Below are positions 15,553 through 24,807 of a stretch of DNA of 64,000 bases, piece by piece. Location of the stretch: positions 186,001-250,000 of the forward strand of contig CAWAJF010000003.1 in assembly GCA_963782345.1 (NCBI GenBank), written 5' to 3'. The first letter of the stretch is position 1, and the number at the start of each line of letters is the position of its first letter. The notes under the pieces were generated by a model. The model was given only the letters and a program-made list of their open reading frames with translations, had not been told where the DNA came from and ran no database searches. Origin of the DNA: DASUPK01 sp963782345 (GTDB lineage: Bacteria > Actinomycetota > Thermoleophilia > Solirubrobacterales > 70-9). A program made the position numbers and the translations under genes.

Positions 15553-15580
15553 ACAAATGGTTTGTAGCACAAATGATTGT
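15553..15580. promoter_or_regulatory. Paired palindromic operator between DUF1801 and MarR genes
   Basis: Two closely similar inverted repeats lie 3 bp apart in an AT-rich divergent promoter: ACAAATGGTTTGT (15553-15565, ACAAA/TTTGT) and ACAAATGATTGT (15569-15580, ACAA/TTGT). The symmetry and place fit binding by the MarR dimer encoded at 15612. Confidence 0.6.
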
Positions 15581-15611
15581 CAGGGCATATTAAATCTGCG
15601 ACCATGATGCG

Positions 15612-16085
15612 GTGGCCAGCCGACCTGCCGATCCCGACGTCGCCGAATTCGCCGGCCAGCTCTTCTTCCGGCTTTGGCGGGCATCGCATACGCGCGTCGC
15701 TGAGGCGCTCGCGACGCTCGACCTGACGCCGGCGAGCTTCGCGCTGCTCAACGTCCTCGGCTCCCGCACCGGGGCCAATCAACAGGAGACCGGCACCCTG
15801 ATGGGCATCGATCCGAGCACCATGGTCTCGCTGATCGACGGACTCGAGGACGCGGGGCTGGCGGAGCGTCGTCCCCATCCCAAGGACCGGCGCGCCCGAG
15901 AGGTGACCCTGACGCCCAAGGGCCGCCGAGTTGCGAAGCGCGCCCGCGACCTGGCGTTCGATGTCGAGGACGAGGTGCTGCGTGGGCTGACCGCCCCGCA
16001 GCGTCGCGAGATGATCAACCTGATGCGCCGGGCGCTCGAGGGGGCGCCGCCGCAATCCCCCTGGAGCGAGACTGAGGGTGATTAG
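15612..16085 (+). CDS. MarR-family transcriptional regulator
   Basis: The 157-residue protein has the MarR winged helix: LTPASFALLNVLGSRTGANQ, the recognition helix IDPSTMVSLIDGLEDAGLAE, and the wing RRPHPKDRRAREVTLTPKG. Flanking helices form the dimer interface. Members usually repress their own gene and a neighbour until a phenolic or oxidant ligand releases them. The divergent DUF1801 gene and the paired palindromes at 15553-15580 are the obvious targets. The start is GTG at 15612. Its end overlaps the convergent DUF488 gene by four bases. Confidence 0.92.
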   Translation: MASRPADPDVAEFAGQLFFRLWRASHTRVAEALATLDLTPASFALLNVLGSRTGANQQETGTLMGIDPSTMVSLIDGLEDAGLAERRPHPKDRRAREVTLTPKGRRVAKRARDLAFDVEDEVLRGLTAPQRREMINLMRRALEGAPPQSPWSETEGD

Positions 16086-16618
16086 ATCCCGAGCGAGGTC
16101 TGCGGCTCGGGATAGGTCACCCGCCCGTCCTCGACCACCGCGGATTCGGTCATCTCATGCGGGGTCAGCGAGCCGTCCGGGCCCAGGTGCAGGACGCGCC
16201 ACCCTCTGGCCGTCAAGACATCGGCGAGCAGGCGGCGATGACAGTGGTGCCAGTCCGCCTCCGCGCACATGATCGCGGTCCGCCGCTCCAGCGCCAGGGA
16301 CTCGAGCATCTCGAGCCCCGCCTTGAACGAATCCGTCGCCATGTGATCGGCGTAGCCGCGAAACGCTCCCTCGGGCGCCGCGGTATTGACGGAATCGGGC
16401 CTCGACTCGCGCCTCCCGCCCAGGTCGCCGCCCAGCGGCGCGTAGCCGATCCCGGTGGCCTTCATGGTCCCGGCCAGCGCCGAGCGGTTGAACTGCGGAT
16501 ACCGCGAGCGGGGGTTTGCCCGCACGTCGGCGATCAGCTCCACGCCGGCGTCACGAATCAGGCCGAGGAACTCGCGATCCTCGTGATTCGAGTGGCCGAC
16601 GGTGAGGATCTCCTTCAC
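16082..16618 (-). CDS. DUF488 family protein
   Basis: The 178-residue protein shows the DUF488 motifs: ILTVGHSNHEDREFLGLI near the start, ELIADVRANPRSRYPQFNR, YAPLGGDLGGRR, and the C-terminal IMCAEADWHHCHRRLLADVL. The conserved Cys and His in this last segment suggest an enzyme or metal site, but no reaction is established for the family. The GTG start at 16618 overlaps the stop of the upstream cupin gene (GTGA), so the two are co-translated. Confidence 0.9.
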   Translation of the reverse strand: MKEILTVGHSNHEDREFLGLIRDAGVELIADVRANPRSRYPQFNRSALAGTMKATGIGYAPLGGDLGGRRESRPDSVNTAAPEGAFRGYADHMATDSFKAGLEMLESLALERRTAIMCAEADWHHCHRRLLADVLTARGWRVLHLGPDGSLTPHEMTESAVVEDGRVTYPEPQTSLGI

Positions 16619-16977
16619 TCGCAGAGCACCGTGTCCTCGTGGGAGTAGGGAGGGGCGCAGCTGCAGAGGACGACCAGGGTCCGCTCTCCGGTGTTCCAGA
16701 GCTTGTGAGGCGTGCCGGGCGGGATCACCACCACATCGCCCGCGCTCACCTCCGTCTCGTGGTCGCCGAGCCGCATGCGCCCGTTCCCGGAGGTGAAGCG
16801 ATAGATCTCCTCGGTGGAGCGATGGAGGTGCTCGATCGTCTCGCCAGCGCACGGCGCCGTCGCCTCCGCGAGCGACTGGTTCGCGGCGTTGCCCGGCGCC
16901 GGACCCGCGATCTCGCGCACCGTCGATCCATCCCGGGTCACATACGGCTCGCGCTCCTCCGCGCGCACGACCTCCAT
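16615..16977 (-). CDS. Cupin-domain protein
   Basis: The 120-residue single-domain cupin has the metal-binding motifs TIEHLHRSTEEIYRFTSG (two His and a Glu) and DVVVIPPGTPHKLWNTGE (His), separated by the usual beta-turn. Small cupins of this kind are isomerases, dioxygenases or sugar-binding proteins; the substrate is unknown. The C-terminus has two Cys close together (VVLCSCAPPYSHEDT). It is translationally coupled to DUF488 downstream and divergent from clpP. Confidence 0.88.
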   Translation of the reverse strand: MEVVRAEEREPYVTRDGSTVREIAGPAPGNAANQSLAEATAPCAGETIEHLHRSTEEIYRFTSGNGRMRLGDHETEVSAGDVVVIPPGTPHKLWNTGERTLVVLCSCAPPYSHEDTVLCE

Positions 16978-17046
16978 TTCGTTGCCGACCCTACCCCAGC
17001 AGCGCCGGTTTGCCCGAGTGCGACGCTCGCTATGCTGGCGCACCCA

Positions 17047-17631
<585 letters not shown>

Positions 17632-17662
17632 CGTCCCCGAGGCCGCAGCACTTTGGAGCGAA

Positions 17663-17698
17663 GGGCGAAGCCCGAAGCGACTTGTGAGGGGCGGCCGC
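17663..17698 (+). repeat. Dispersed repeat A, copy 1
   Basis: GGGCGAAGCCCGAAGCGACT then TGTGAGGGGCGGCCGC. Near-identical copies lie at 30858-30886 and 47617-47652. Each is intergenic and just upstream of a start codon. The following gene's first codons (GATGGCGAAACCG) resemble the tail found after copy 3 (GATGGCGAAGCCG). Confidence 0.65.
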
Positions 17699-17712
17699 TA
17701 GGGACGCGACTG

Positions 17713-18510
17713 ATGGCGAAACCGTCCCTCGCCGCGCTCGTTCTCGTCGCGGTTGGCGTTCTCCTGCTGAATGCCGCACCGGTCGCCGCCGATGACGCGG
17801 TCGTCCAGAAGGCCTCTGTCTCGCCCGATCGCGGCTTCACCGACTCCGTTCGCGGCGTCCGCATCACTTTCCGCCTGAGCGGCTCGGCGCCCGCTGCCGT
17901 GACCATCAAGATCACCGGCGGCGGTGACGAGGTCCGCCGGATCGAGCTCTCCGGCGTGCAGCCCGGCGACGACAAGACGGTGAAGTGGGACGGCCTGACC
18001 AACGGCGGCCGGCTGGTCGCCGACGGGACCTACCGGGTGATCGTGGCGGTCGCCGGAGGCAACGAGAAGGAAGCGGGCTCCGTCCGGCTCCACAGCCACT
18101 TCTTCCCGGTGCGGGGCCCGCACGGCGTCCGCGGCCCGGTCGGGGAGTTCGGCGCGTCGCGCAACGGCGGTCGGACTCATAAGGGCTTCGACGTCGTCGC
18201 CCGCTGCGGCACGCGGCTGGCGGCCGCCGTGACCGGCACCGTGGTGAAGCGGGCCTACGACGCCCGCCTCGATGGCAACTACGTCGTGATCCGCGGCCTG
18301 GGGGAGAGACGGAAGTACTGGTACGCGCACATGCTCCATCCCTCCCGATTCCGGAAAGGGGACCTCATCCACGTCGGCCAGATCCTCGGCCACGTCGGGA
18401 AGACGGGCAACGCCCGGACCGTGGGTTGCCACCTCCACTTCGAGATCCACGTCAGCGGACGCCCGGTCAACCCGAGGCCGTACCTGCGGGCCTGGGACCG
18501 GTACTCCTGA
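17713..18510 (+). CDS. Secreted M23 metallopeptidase with FlgD/Ig-like domain
   Basis: The 265-residue protein has a Sec signal peptide (MAKPSLAALVLVAVGVLLLN, cleavage likely after APVAADD). An Ig-like FlgD-type domain covers about residues 40-130 (VKWDGLTNGGRLVADGTYRV). The C-terminal LytM/M23 domain carries the zinc ligands THKGFD and HLHFEIH. M23 enzymes cut peptide cross-links in peptidoglycan. All ligands (H, D, H-x-H) are present, so it is probably active. The ATG at 17713 is chosen because it starts the signal peptide; the frame upstream is repeat A. It is expected to act in wall turnover outside the membrane. Confidence 0.92.
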   Translation: MAKPSLAALVLVAVGVLLLNAAPVAADDAVVQKASVSPDRGFTDSVRGVRITFRLSGSAPAAVTIKITGGGDEVRRIELSGVQPGDDKTVKWDGLTNGGRLVADGTYRVIVAVAGGNEKEAGSVRLHSHFFPVRGPHGVRGPVGEFGASRNGGRTHKGFDVVARCGTRLAAAVTGTVVKRAYDARLDGNYVVIRGLGERRKYWYAHMLHPSRFRKGDLIHVGQILGHVGKTGNARTVGCHLHFEIHVSGRPVNPRPYLRAWDRYS

Positions 18511-18511
18511 A

Positions 18512-18680
18512 TCAGCCGGGGGGCGTCTCGGAGAGCGGGGCGATCGTGAGCAACTCCACCTGGCCTGAGAATCGCTGCGGGTCCAGGCCCGTCAGTTCAC
18601 CGATCCGCCGCAGCCGGTAGCGCACCGTGTTGGGATGCACATATGTCTCCCCCCAGCGCTTCAGGCGTTCAGCATGGCCT
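18512..18680 (-). pseudogene. C-terminal HTH remnant of a PucR-family regulator
   Basis: On the minus strand the frame reads AERLKRWGETYVHPNTVRYR and LRRIGELTGLDPQRF, ending LSETPPG and TGA at 18512. VHPNTVRYRLRRI..LTG is the hallmark of the PucR C-terminal helix-turn-helix. Nothing of the rest of the protein is present upstream: after about 18680 the sequence turns into the tail of a GMC oxidoreductase on the other strand. It is a truncated remnant at a rearrangement junction. Confidence 0.75.
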
Positions 18681-19180
18681 TCTCGGACTCAGGGGTCCAG
18701 GGCTACTACGACAACGGCCGCGGCTTCAGCGGCTCGTGGGACGGCAAGACCGGGCGCGTTCCGGGCGATGAGCTGAAGGAGGTCCTCTCCGACGTCGACA
18801 AGCTGCTCAACGTCCTGGTGATCACCGACGAGGACGTGGAGGGCCAGAACCGCGTCGTCCGCTCCTCGCTTCCCGGGGACGAGCAGGGACCGATCCCGAA
18901 GGTGATCTTCAAGCAGCGCGAGCGTTCCGCGCGGACGCTGGCGAACCGCGAGTCCTGCGCAGATCAGGCCGCCCGTCTCGTCAGGGCCGCCGGCGCCAAG
19001 CGGGTGATCCGCCTGGACTGGCCCCCGCCGATCCTGCACGTCCAGTCGAGGATGCGGATGGGGTCCGACCCGGCAGACTCGGTGCTCGACGCCAACGCCG
19101 AGGCCCGCTTCGTCGAGCGGCTGTTCATCGCCTCGAACTCGGCTCCAGGCCGTCATCGACCGCGGGCTCTAGGCAGGCCG
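18674..19180 (+). pseudogene. C-terminal remnant of a GMC oxidoreductase
   Basis: The frame from ATG 18674 lacks any FAD-binding motif. It contains LHVQSRMRMGSDPADSVLDA and ERLFIASNSA, which match the C-terminal GMC block (usually H..GT.RMG.DP..SVVD, then LYVADNSALP). After NSA the conserved 'LGGPNPT' part is replaced by an Arg-rich sequence, so both ends are lost. A full GMC enzyme at 49958 belongs to a different branch. No gene was seen between about 19180 and 19298. Confidence 0.65.
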
Positions 19181-19298
19181 CTCCGCGCGAGCCGCCGTTC
19201 GCTCGGCGCCGCATTGTGTTTCGCACGCATTTGGGGGATCATCGTCTGAGCGACTCGCACGGCGGCGCCGTCGCGAGCCCAACGCGAAGGGAATTGCG

Positions 19299-20768
19299 AT
19301 GGCCATCAAGAGGGAGGTGCCCCGACCCTCGGCGGCTGACGGGCATGACGCCGAGAGAGCGCTGGCACGCAAGCTAAGACGTGTCGGAGACGATCTGGCG
19401 CGCGAGGAGGAGGCCTCCGCGAGGGGGGAAGGGGCGGAGACCCGTTACGCGAAGAGCGGCGATCTGAGCATCGCCTATCAGGTGGTCGGGAGTGGACGCG
19501 ACGTGGTGTTCGTCGCCGGATCGGTGTCCCATGTCGAGCTCGGCTGGGAGGGACCCCCGACGGGCCCCCTTCAGCGCAGGCTGTCCGGGTGCGGACGCCT
19601 GATCACCTTCGACAAGCGGGGCCTGGGGCTGTCGGATCGCAGCGCGGAGCTGCCCACCCTCGAGCAGCGGATGGATGACGTGCGGGCGGTGATGGACGCC
19701 GCCGATTGCGAGCGAGCCGCCGTGGTCGGCATGTCCGAGGGCGGCCCGATGGCGTTGCTGTTCGCGGCCACCTATCCCGAGCGGGTGAGCGCGCTGGTGC
19801 TCTGGGCGACGTTCGCCCGACTTTCCTGGGCGCCTGACTATCCGGACGGAATCGATCTGGAAGAGGCCGAGGCGGTCTGCGATCAGATCGAGGGGAGCTG
19901 GGGGCACGGCCGGGTCCTGCCGCTGATCGCGATGCAGGACGCACCGGATGACGAGGCCACCCGGCGGCGATTCGCCCGATTCGAGCGCAGCTCGGCGACC
20001 CCGGCGATGGCGGCGGCAGCCAACCGGTTCTCCCTGTACATCGACGCACGTCCCGCGCTCAGCGCGATCTCTGTGCCGACCCTGGTCATCCACCGCAGCG
20101 GCGACCCTCTGATCAATGTTGCGCACGGCCGCTACCTCGCCGAGCACATTGACGGAGCCCGATTCTCAGAGTATCCGGGTGACTTCCACGAGAGCGCACT
20201 CGGCAGGGACGAAGAGGTGCTTGACGAGATCGAGGAGTTCCTCACCGGAACCCGACGGGAGCACGAGATCGACCGGGTCCTGAAGACGATCCTGTTCACC
20301 GACATCGTGGGGTCGACCGAACGGGCCGTGAGGATGGGCGACCGACGCTGGCGCGAGCTGCTAGATGCCCACGACTCGGCGGTGCGCGAGGAGCTGGAGC
20401 GGTTCCGCGGCCACGAGGTGAAGGCAATCGGCGACGGGTTCCTGGCTGCCTTCGATGGACCGGCCCGGGCGATCCGGTGCGCGCAGGCGATCACGGACAA
20501 GGTCGGTGCCATGGGGCTCGAGGTCCGAGCCGGCCTGCACAGCGGAGAATGCGAGGCGCGCGGCGACGACCTCGCCGGCGTCGCCGTACACATCGGGGCA
20601 CGCGTCGGCAGCCTCGCCGGCCCGAGCGAGGTGCTCGTCACCAGCACCGTTCGCGACCTGGTGGCGGGGTCGGGCGTCGAGTTCCACGACCGCGGCCGGC
20701 ACGACCTGAAGGGGATCCCCGGCGAATGGCAACTGCTCGCCGTTACTCCCGGGTCGCGCCCGGTTTGA
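19299..20768 (+). CDS. Alpha/beta-hydrolase fused to class III adenylate/guanylate cyclase
   Basis: The 489-residue protein has two domains. Residues 45-310 form an alpha/beta hydrolase with nucleophile Ser in VVGMSEGGPMALLF, acid in IHRSGDPLI and His in YPGDFHES. Residues 325-480 form a class III cyclase with the metal-binding Asp in ILFTDIVGSTERAV, then AIGDGFLAAFDGPARAI and a C-terminal FHDRGRHDLKGIPGEWQL. Such fusions occur in actinomycetes and may make cAMP in response to a ligand sensed or hydrolysed by the first domain; the ligand is unknown. Both catalytic sets appear complete. It stands alone, with GAAGGGA before the ATG. Confidence 0.92.
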   Translation: MAIKREVPRPSAADGHDAERALARKLRRVGDDLAREEEASARGEGAETRYAKSGDLSIAYQVVGSGRDVVFVAGSVSHVELGWEGPPTGPLQRRLSGCGRLITFDKRGLGLSDRSAELPTLEQRMDDVRAVMDAADCERAAVVGMSEGGPMALLFAATYPERVSALVLWATFARLSWAPDYPDGIDLEEAEAVCDQIEGSWGHGRVLPLIAMQDAPDDEATRRRFARFERSSATPAMAAAANRFSLYIDARPALSAISVPTLVIHRSGDPLINVAHGRYLAEHIDGARFSEYPGDFHESALGRDEEVLDEIEEFLTGTRREHEIDRVLKTILFTDIVGSTERAVRMGDRRWRELLDAHDSAVREELERFRGHEVKAIGDGFLAAFDGPARAIRCAQAITDKVGAMGLEVRAGLHSGECEARGDDLAGVAVHIGARVGSLAGPSEVLVTSTVRDLVAGSGVEFHDRGRHDLKGIPGEWQLLAVTPGSRPV

Positions 20769-20813
20769 GCTCCGCGCAAGGACGTGATCTCGGAGCTCAC
20801 GGCCTGAGCGCGC

Positions 20814-21761
20814 CTACGCCCTGCGGCTCTCCCGCTTCCGCTTCTGGACCTGCTCGAGCAGGGCCCAGGCATCGGCGACCTCGCCGAGGTGTCGGAGCTT
20901 GTCGGGGTTGACGATGCCGTTGATCCGCTGGATCTGACCGTCGGCGATGTCGAGCTCCATCACGCTGATCACGAGGCCATCGCCGTCCATCCAGATCGCG
21001 CCGGGTTGACCGTTGATCTCCGCCGGGCGCATCTCGAGACCCGGAAGCCGCAGGAGCTGCTTGGACCAGGCTCCGAGGGTTCGCGTCACCCGATCGCGGC
21101 CGTATAGGGCCCGGGCCAGTGCAGGCGCCTTGCCGCCTCCATCGCCCTTCATCACAACGTCCTCCGAGAGCAGCGCCTCGAGCTGGCCCAGATCTCCCTC
21201 GCGAACGGCGGCGAAGAAGCGGCTCGCGAGCTGCTCCCGCTTCTCCTTCGAGGCCTCGAAGCGAGGCTTGCCCTGGTTGACGTGCCGACGGGCCCGGGTC
21301 GCCAGCTGGCGGGCGTTGCCCTCGCTCTTGCCGATGATCTCGGCGATCTCCGAGTAGTCGTAGTCGAAGACGTCGTGGAGCAGGAGGGCGGCACGCTGCT
21401 CCGGCGACAGGTTCTCGAGCAGCACCAGGAAGGCCATGGATAGCGAGTCGGCCATCTCCGCCTGGCGCGCGGGGTCCTCGCGGGTGTCGACCACGACCGG
21501 CTCCGGCAGCCATTCTCCGACGTAGGTCTCGCGGCGGGCGCGAGCCGAGCGCAGCTCGTCGATCGCGAGCCGCGTGGTGATCGTGGCCACGTAGGCGCGC
21601 GGAGACTCGATCCGCTCACCCTGCTCCAGGGTGGTGTTGACTCGGAGCAGCGCCTCCTGCACCACGTCCTCGGCCTCGGCGACGCTGCCGAGCATCCGGT
21701 AGGCGATCGCGAAGGCTCGAGGGCGGAGGTCCTCGAGAAGCTCGTCGCGTGAGTCGCTCAT
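20814..21761 (-). CDS. ECF41-family sigma factor
   Basis: The 315-residue protein has sigma region 2 (LLEDLRPRAFAIAYRMLGSV, AEDVVQEALLRV) and region 4 (FDYDYSEIAEIIGKSEGNAR). A SnoaL-like C-terminal extension of about 130 residues ends with NPDKL (GIVNPDKLRHL), the diagnostic motif of ECF41, in which the extension itself controls activity instead of an anti-sigma factor. ECF41 genes typically sit next to a carboxymuconolactone decarboxylase, oxidoreductase or epimerase; here the partner is the epimerase upstream, overlapped by four bases. A cognate promoter stands before that gene, so the operon is probably autoregulated. Confidence 0.95.
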   Translation of the reverse strand: MSDSRDELLEDLRPRAFAIAYRMLGSVAEAEDVVQEALLRVNTTLEQGERIESPRAYVATITTRLAIDELRSARARRETYVGEWLPEPVVVDTREDPARQAEMADSLSMAFLVLLENLSPEQRAALLLHDVFDYDYSEIAEIIGKSEGNARQLATRARRHVNQGKPRFEASKEKREQLASRFFAAVREGDLGQLEALLSEDVVMKGDGGGKAPALARALYGRDRVTRTLGAWSKQLLRLPGLEMRPAEINGQPGAIWMDGDGLVISVMELDIADGQIQRINGIVNPDKLRHLGEVADAWALLEQVQKRKRESRRA

Positions 21762-22741
21762 GCGGTCACCTCCACCCCGCGGCCGGTGGACGATGCCTGC
21801 TTGCGGGCCAGCAGTTTGAAGCCCTCGCGCCAGCTCGGGTACCGGGGCTCCCAGCTCAGCTCCCGCTTCGCCTTGGCGTTCGACGCTCCGCGCATCTCGG
21901 TCATCATGATCACTCCCGGCTTGCCTGCAAAGAGGCGGCCGACCCACTTCGGCACTCGCCTCGGAGGCGGCGCCCCGAGCATCTCTGCCAGCTTCGGCAG
22001 CCATTCCCGCACGCGCGCCGGCTCGTCGTCGACCACGTTGTAGATGCCGCGCTTGTCGTGCTCGATTGCCGCCACGGTCGCGGTGGCCGCGTCCTCGATG
22101 TGGATCAGGGACCAGATCCCCTCGCCATTCCCGACCACCGGGAACTTCCGCTGGAGGATCGGCTCGAGGTGCTCGCCGCCGGTCCACAGGGAGGTGCCCG
22201 GCCCGTAGAAGCCGCCATAGCGAAGGACGACTCCGGTCGTCCACTCGGCCCCGCTCACGGTCCGCTCGAGATATCTGATTGCGTCGAAGGTCTTCCTCAT
22301 GGAGGAAAGGGGATGGGGGTCCAGCGGGGCGTCCTCGTCCTTGATGGGCCCGCCGGTTCGCTCGTACGGCCAGCCCGTGAAGCTCTGGGCCACGAATCGG
22401 TCGATCCCGACCGCGCGACCGGCCGCGAGCAGGTGATCGGTCCCCTCGGTCCTCAGTCGGTTCGTCGTCTCGAAAGCTCGATCGGGATGGCGCATGTCGA
22501 TGCCTCCCGAGAGCGCGGTCATCTCGTGGACGATCACCTCCGGGTCCGCCTCCGCGACGGCCCGCGCGACCTGCTCGGCGTCGAGCGCATCCGCGACCGC
22601 TGGAGCCGCGCCGAGCTCCTCGATCAGGGCCGCCTTCGAGTCGGTCCGGGTCATCCCGGTCACCTCATGCCCTCGTTCTGTGAGCCGGGGCAGGAGCTGC
22701 CTGCCCAGGGCGCCGGTGGCGCCTGCTACGAAAATCCTCAT
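21758..22741 (-). CDS. NAD(P)-dependent epimerase/oxidoreductase, ECF41 partner
   Basis: The 327-residue short-chain-dehydrogenase-type protein has the Rossmann GATGALGRQLLPRL motif at the start. LRYGGFYGPGTSLW and the active-site-like segment RKTFDAIRYLERTV (Tyr shifted relative to the YxxxK motif) suggest an atypical epimerase. Its substrate is unknown. A strong AAAGGAGG site precedes the ATG. The ECF41 sigma gene follows with a four-base overlap. The upstream promoter at 22773-22799 matches the ECF41 consensus, so it is probably the main target of that sigma factor. Confidence 0.88.
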   Translation of the reverse strand: MRIFVAGATGALGRQLLPRLTERGHEVTGMTRTDSKAALIEELGAAPAVADALDAEQVARAVAEADPEVIVHEMTALSGGIDMRHPDRAFETTNRLRTEGTDHLLAAGRAVGIDRFVAQSFTGWPYERTGGPIKDEDAPLDPHPLSSMRKTFDAIRYLERTVSGAEWTTGVVLRYGGFYGPGTSLWTGGEHLEPILQRKFPVVGNGEGIWSLIHIEDAATATVAAIEHDKRGIYNVVDDEPARVREWLPKLAEMLGAPPPRRVPKWVGRLFAGKPGVIMMTEMRGASNAKAKRELSWEPRYPSWREGFKLLARKQASSTGRGVEVTA

Positions 22742-22772
22742 GATTTGCCTCCTTTGGTCGATCTACACCTGA

Positions 22773-22799
22773 GACGAGATACGCGCGGCCCCAGTGACA
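22773..22799 (-). promoter_or_regulatory. ECF41-type promoter
   Basis: Read on the minus strand: TGTCACt (-35, 22794-22799 for TGTCAC), 16 bp, then CGTC (22773-22776). The published ECF41 consensus is TGTCACA-N16-CGTC, so only one base differs. The epimerase ATG lies about 31 bp further. Confidence 0.8.
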
Positions 22800-22937
22800 C
22801 TGGCCGATCGACTCCGCGGCAGGAAACCGGCTGCTCGTGGCGTAACGAGGATCCGTCAGGCCGAGGTCGGCAGGCGTCTAAGCTTTCGGAGCGAGGAAGG
22901 AGCCGGCCGGGCGAAGCGAGACCGAGGGAGTAATCCG

Positions 22938-24236
<1,299 letters not shown>

Positions 24237-24246
24237 GTATCGGCGG

Positions 24247-24318
24247 GCGGGTCCTGTCGCCGAATTTCATCGACACGCGCAAGGGCGCGTGTCGAAGGTG
24301 AAATTCGGCGCCACCCGC
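24247..24318. repeat. Palindromic repeat D, copy 1 (downstream of clpX)
   Basis: Ends GCGGGTCCTGTCGCCG and CGGCGCCACCCGC are shared with 53487-53564 and 54246-54324. The inside forms a long hairpin: GCCGAATTTCA-TCGACACGCGC pairs with GCGCGTGTCGA-AGGTGAAATTCGGC with a short bulge. It could also serve as the clpX terminator. Confidence 0.75.
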
Positions 24319-24374
24319 CCGAGAATCCAGGGCGCCTGACCACCTCGTGCGGCAGTGACACTTATCCTGAGGGC

Positions 24375-24728
24375 ATGGACACGCGCTCGTCCCGTGAGCC
24401 AATCGAGACGGTCAGGCACCAGCTGCGGCCCCTGTTCGACCAGGTGGTGCTCAAGGAGCTCGACCAGGACCGGATGCGGCGGTCGGGCCTCGTCGTGCCC
24501 CAGGGCATCGACGAGCCGCCCCCTCAGCAGGGCATCGTCCTGGCGGTGGGCCCCGGCCTCGACTGGTGGGAGAACGCCGGGGTCGACATGCCGGTCCAGC
24601 CCGGCGACCATGTGGTCTTTCCCTCCTCGGCCGGCGTCTGGGTCGAGATCGACGAGGAGCGCCTGCTGGTCTGCCGGGTCGGGGAGCTTCTCGGCGTGCT
24701 GGAGTCCCTCGAGTCGCCGCCCCATTAG
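24375..24728 (+). CDS. GroES-like co-chaperonin
   Basis: The 117-residue protein has the Cpn10 pattern: RPLFDQVVLKELDQDRMRRS, GLVVPQGIDEPPPQQGIVLA, GPGLDWWENAG, PGDHVVFPSSAGVWVEIDEE and LLVCRVGELLGVLE. The mobile-loop region (DRMRRSGLVVPQ) and an extended C-terminus differ from canonical GroES, and no groEL is next to it. It is therefore either a second GroES or a specialised one. TATCCT at 24363-24368 ends 6 nt before the ATG (leaderless pattern). Confidence 0.85.
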   Translation: MDTRSSREPIETVRHQLRPLFDQVVLKELDQDRMRRSGLVVPQGIDEPPPQQGIVLAVGPGLDWWENAGVDMPVQPGDHVVFPSSAGVWVEIDEERLLVCRVGELLGVLESLESPPH

Positions 24729-24729
24729 T

Positions 24730-24770
24730 CCGGCGGCGGTGTTTGTGGCCGCCGTGGATGGCGAAGCCGT
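24730..24770 (+). repeat. Dispersed repeat B, copy 1
   Basis: CCGGCGGCGGTGTTTGTGGC continuing CGCCGTGGATGGCGAAGCCGT, nearly identical to 31542-31584. A CGGCGGC/GCCGCCG inverted repeat lies inside. It stands just upstream of valS. Confidence 0.65.
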
Positions 24771-24807
24771 GTGCCGCGACCTCGAATGCCATAACTAACA
24801 TCGCCGC

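Noticed and set aside
21749..22933. Plus-strand frame of 394 codons opposite the epimerase gene
   Set aside because: Antisense of a clear Rossmann-fold gene; no domain of its own.
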